From Candidatus Bathyarchaeota archaeon (GTDB lineage Archaea > Thermoproteota > Bathyarchaeia > TCS64 > B23): DNA of 5,457 nucleotides. The stretch lies in the NCBI GenBank assembly GCA_029259285.1, contig JAPDJB010000158.1:1-5457 (forward strand), in the 5' to 3' direction. This document shows positions 4,941 through 5,457 of this stretch, piece by piece. Position 1 is the stretch's first letter, and each line of letters begins with the position of its first letter. The notes under the pieces were generated by a model. That model was not told the origin of the DNA and made no database searches. It worked only from the letters and a program-made list of their open reading frames with translations. A program made the translations under genes and the position numbers.

Positions 4941-5457
4941 TGAGGCTCAGGGATAGAGATGCACCGGTGACGGGTGAGGGCTTAATCTTCAGGGTCTACG
5001 GCTACGACCACCCCGAGGATGCATACTTCTGCGACCTAGAATACGCCCCAGAGGCCATCTACAGGTCTGAGGAGTCGAGGGCCATCAGGGTTGGGCCTCG
5101 GGGACGATTCTACAAGTTCTACGCAGATGGAGGCCTGAGATTCGTTGAGGAGCATTACCCCCAATACACCATCTGGCATAAGGCCCTCCGTCGACGGCTC
5201 GTAGGCGTCCATGTGGATCAGATCATGGAGGTTCACAGACCAGATGAGAGGCTACAAGAGATCATCGGAGAGCCTCAGGATCCCCTAATGGAGGCGGTGG
5301 TGGAGCTTCTAGACCTCATAGCTGAGCATTCAACCCTGAGGCCGAGGGATTTCGGAGTCTTCGGCTCACTGCTCCATGGATTCCACAGCCCGAGGCACAG
5401 CGACATAGACCTCACCATCTACGGCGTAAAGGCCCTAAAGGAGCTTAGGGAGACCCT
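4937..5457 (+). CDS. Archaeal nucleotidyltransferase-domain protein (COG2413-like), 3' end outside window
   Basis: The frame is open from the ATG at 4937 to the window edge, giving 173 residues without a stop. An N-terminal region (about 1-115) begins MRLRDRDA and contains LIFRVYGY (16-23), a pattern I recall from archaeal COG2413-type proteins. A nucleotidyltransferase motif starts at about residue 139: FGVFGSLLHG (139-148), then SDIDLTIYG (155-163). G143-S144 and D156/D158 are the expected phosphate-binding and metal-binding residues of the Pol-beta-like fold. Such proteins transfer nucleotides to proteins, RNA or small molecules; no target is known to me. The ATG overlaps the TGA of the deaminase gene by three bases (ATGA), and a second ATG follows directly, so either may start. 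No signal peptide or membrane segment is visible. The third catalytic carboxylate and C-terminal part lie outside the window. Confidence 0.8.
   Translation, partial: MMRLRDRDAPVTGEGLIFRVYGYDHPEDAYFCDLEYAPEAIYRSEESRAIRVGPRGRFYKFYADGGLRFVEEHYPQYTIWHKALRRRLVGVHVDQIMEVHRPDERLQEIIGEPQDPLMEAVVELLDLIAEHSTLRPRDFGVFGSLLHGFHSPRHSDIDLTIYGVKALKELRET

Noticed and set aside
5036..5236. 66-codon minus-strand open frame inside the nucleotidyltransferase gene
   Set aside because: It is antisense to a frame with recognisable family sequence and shows no motif of its own.

Overview
The window looks like a compact archaeal chromosome segment, most likely from a thermophilic or uncultured Thermoproteota/Bathyarchaeia-type lineage. 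The reasons are AGG/AGA-dominated arginine codons, frequent ATA isoleucine, a TTG start, TATA-like boxes just upstream of starts, very short intergenic gaps, and archaea-typical families (a COG2403/cyclic 2,3-diphosphoglycerate synthase-type P-loop protein and a COG2413-type nucleotidyltransferase). The lineage is inferred from style only. No mobile element, CRISPR array, tRNA or rRNA was seen, and no stretch of more than 300 bases lacks a gene.

Layout. (1) Bases 2-343 (+) are the C-terminal end of a formyltransferase-fold protein cut by the window edge. (2) Two minus-strand genes converge on it: a 443-aa P-loop protein (354-1685) and, upstream of it, a 308-aa arginine deiminase/amidinotransferase-type enzyme (1732-2658). 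(3) A short divergent promoter region with a 16-bp palindrome (2688-2703) separates that enzyme from a plus-strand dimethylarginine dimethylaminohydrolase (DDAH)-type gene (2727-3482). An in-frame TAG at 3024-3026 interrupts this gene, and an ATG restarts the same frame at 3030. (4) Twelve bases later comes an amidohydrolase-2 family gene (3495-4349). (5) After a TATA-like element, a dCMP/cytidine deaminase-family gene (4404-4940) overlaps the start of a nucleotidyltransferase-domain gene (4937 to the window end).

How the genes may work together. The centre of the window is a small guanidino-compound module. Two distantly related enzymes of the guanidine-modifying (pentein) superfamily, each with an apparently complete Cys/His/Glu catalytic set, are transcribed away from each other. 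They are flanked by a P-loop NTPase of uncertain function and a metal-dependent hydrolase. Breakdown of arginine or methylated arginine, giving citrulline or ornithine plus ammonia or amines, is a reasonable inference, but no substrate can be read from the sequence. The deaminase-nucleotidyltransferase pair is a separate, translationally coupled unit.

The most interesting point is the TAG inside the DDAH-type gene. Both halves keep all family motifs in one frame, the TAG lies between motifs, a Shine-Dalgarno-like purine tract sits just before the downstream ATG, and none of the six complete reading frames in the window ends in TAG. A recent nonsense mutation or assembly error, a split enzyme made by reinitiation, and TAG read as an amino acid (for example pyrrolysine) all remain possible.
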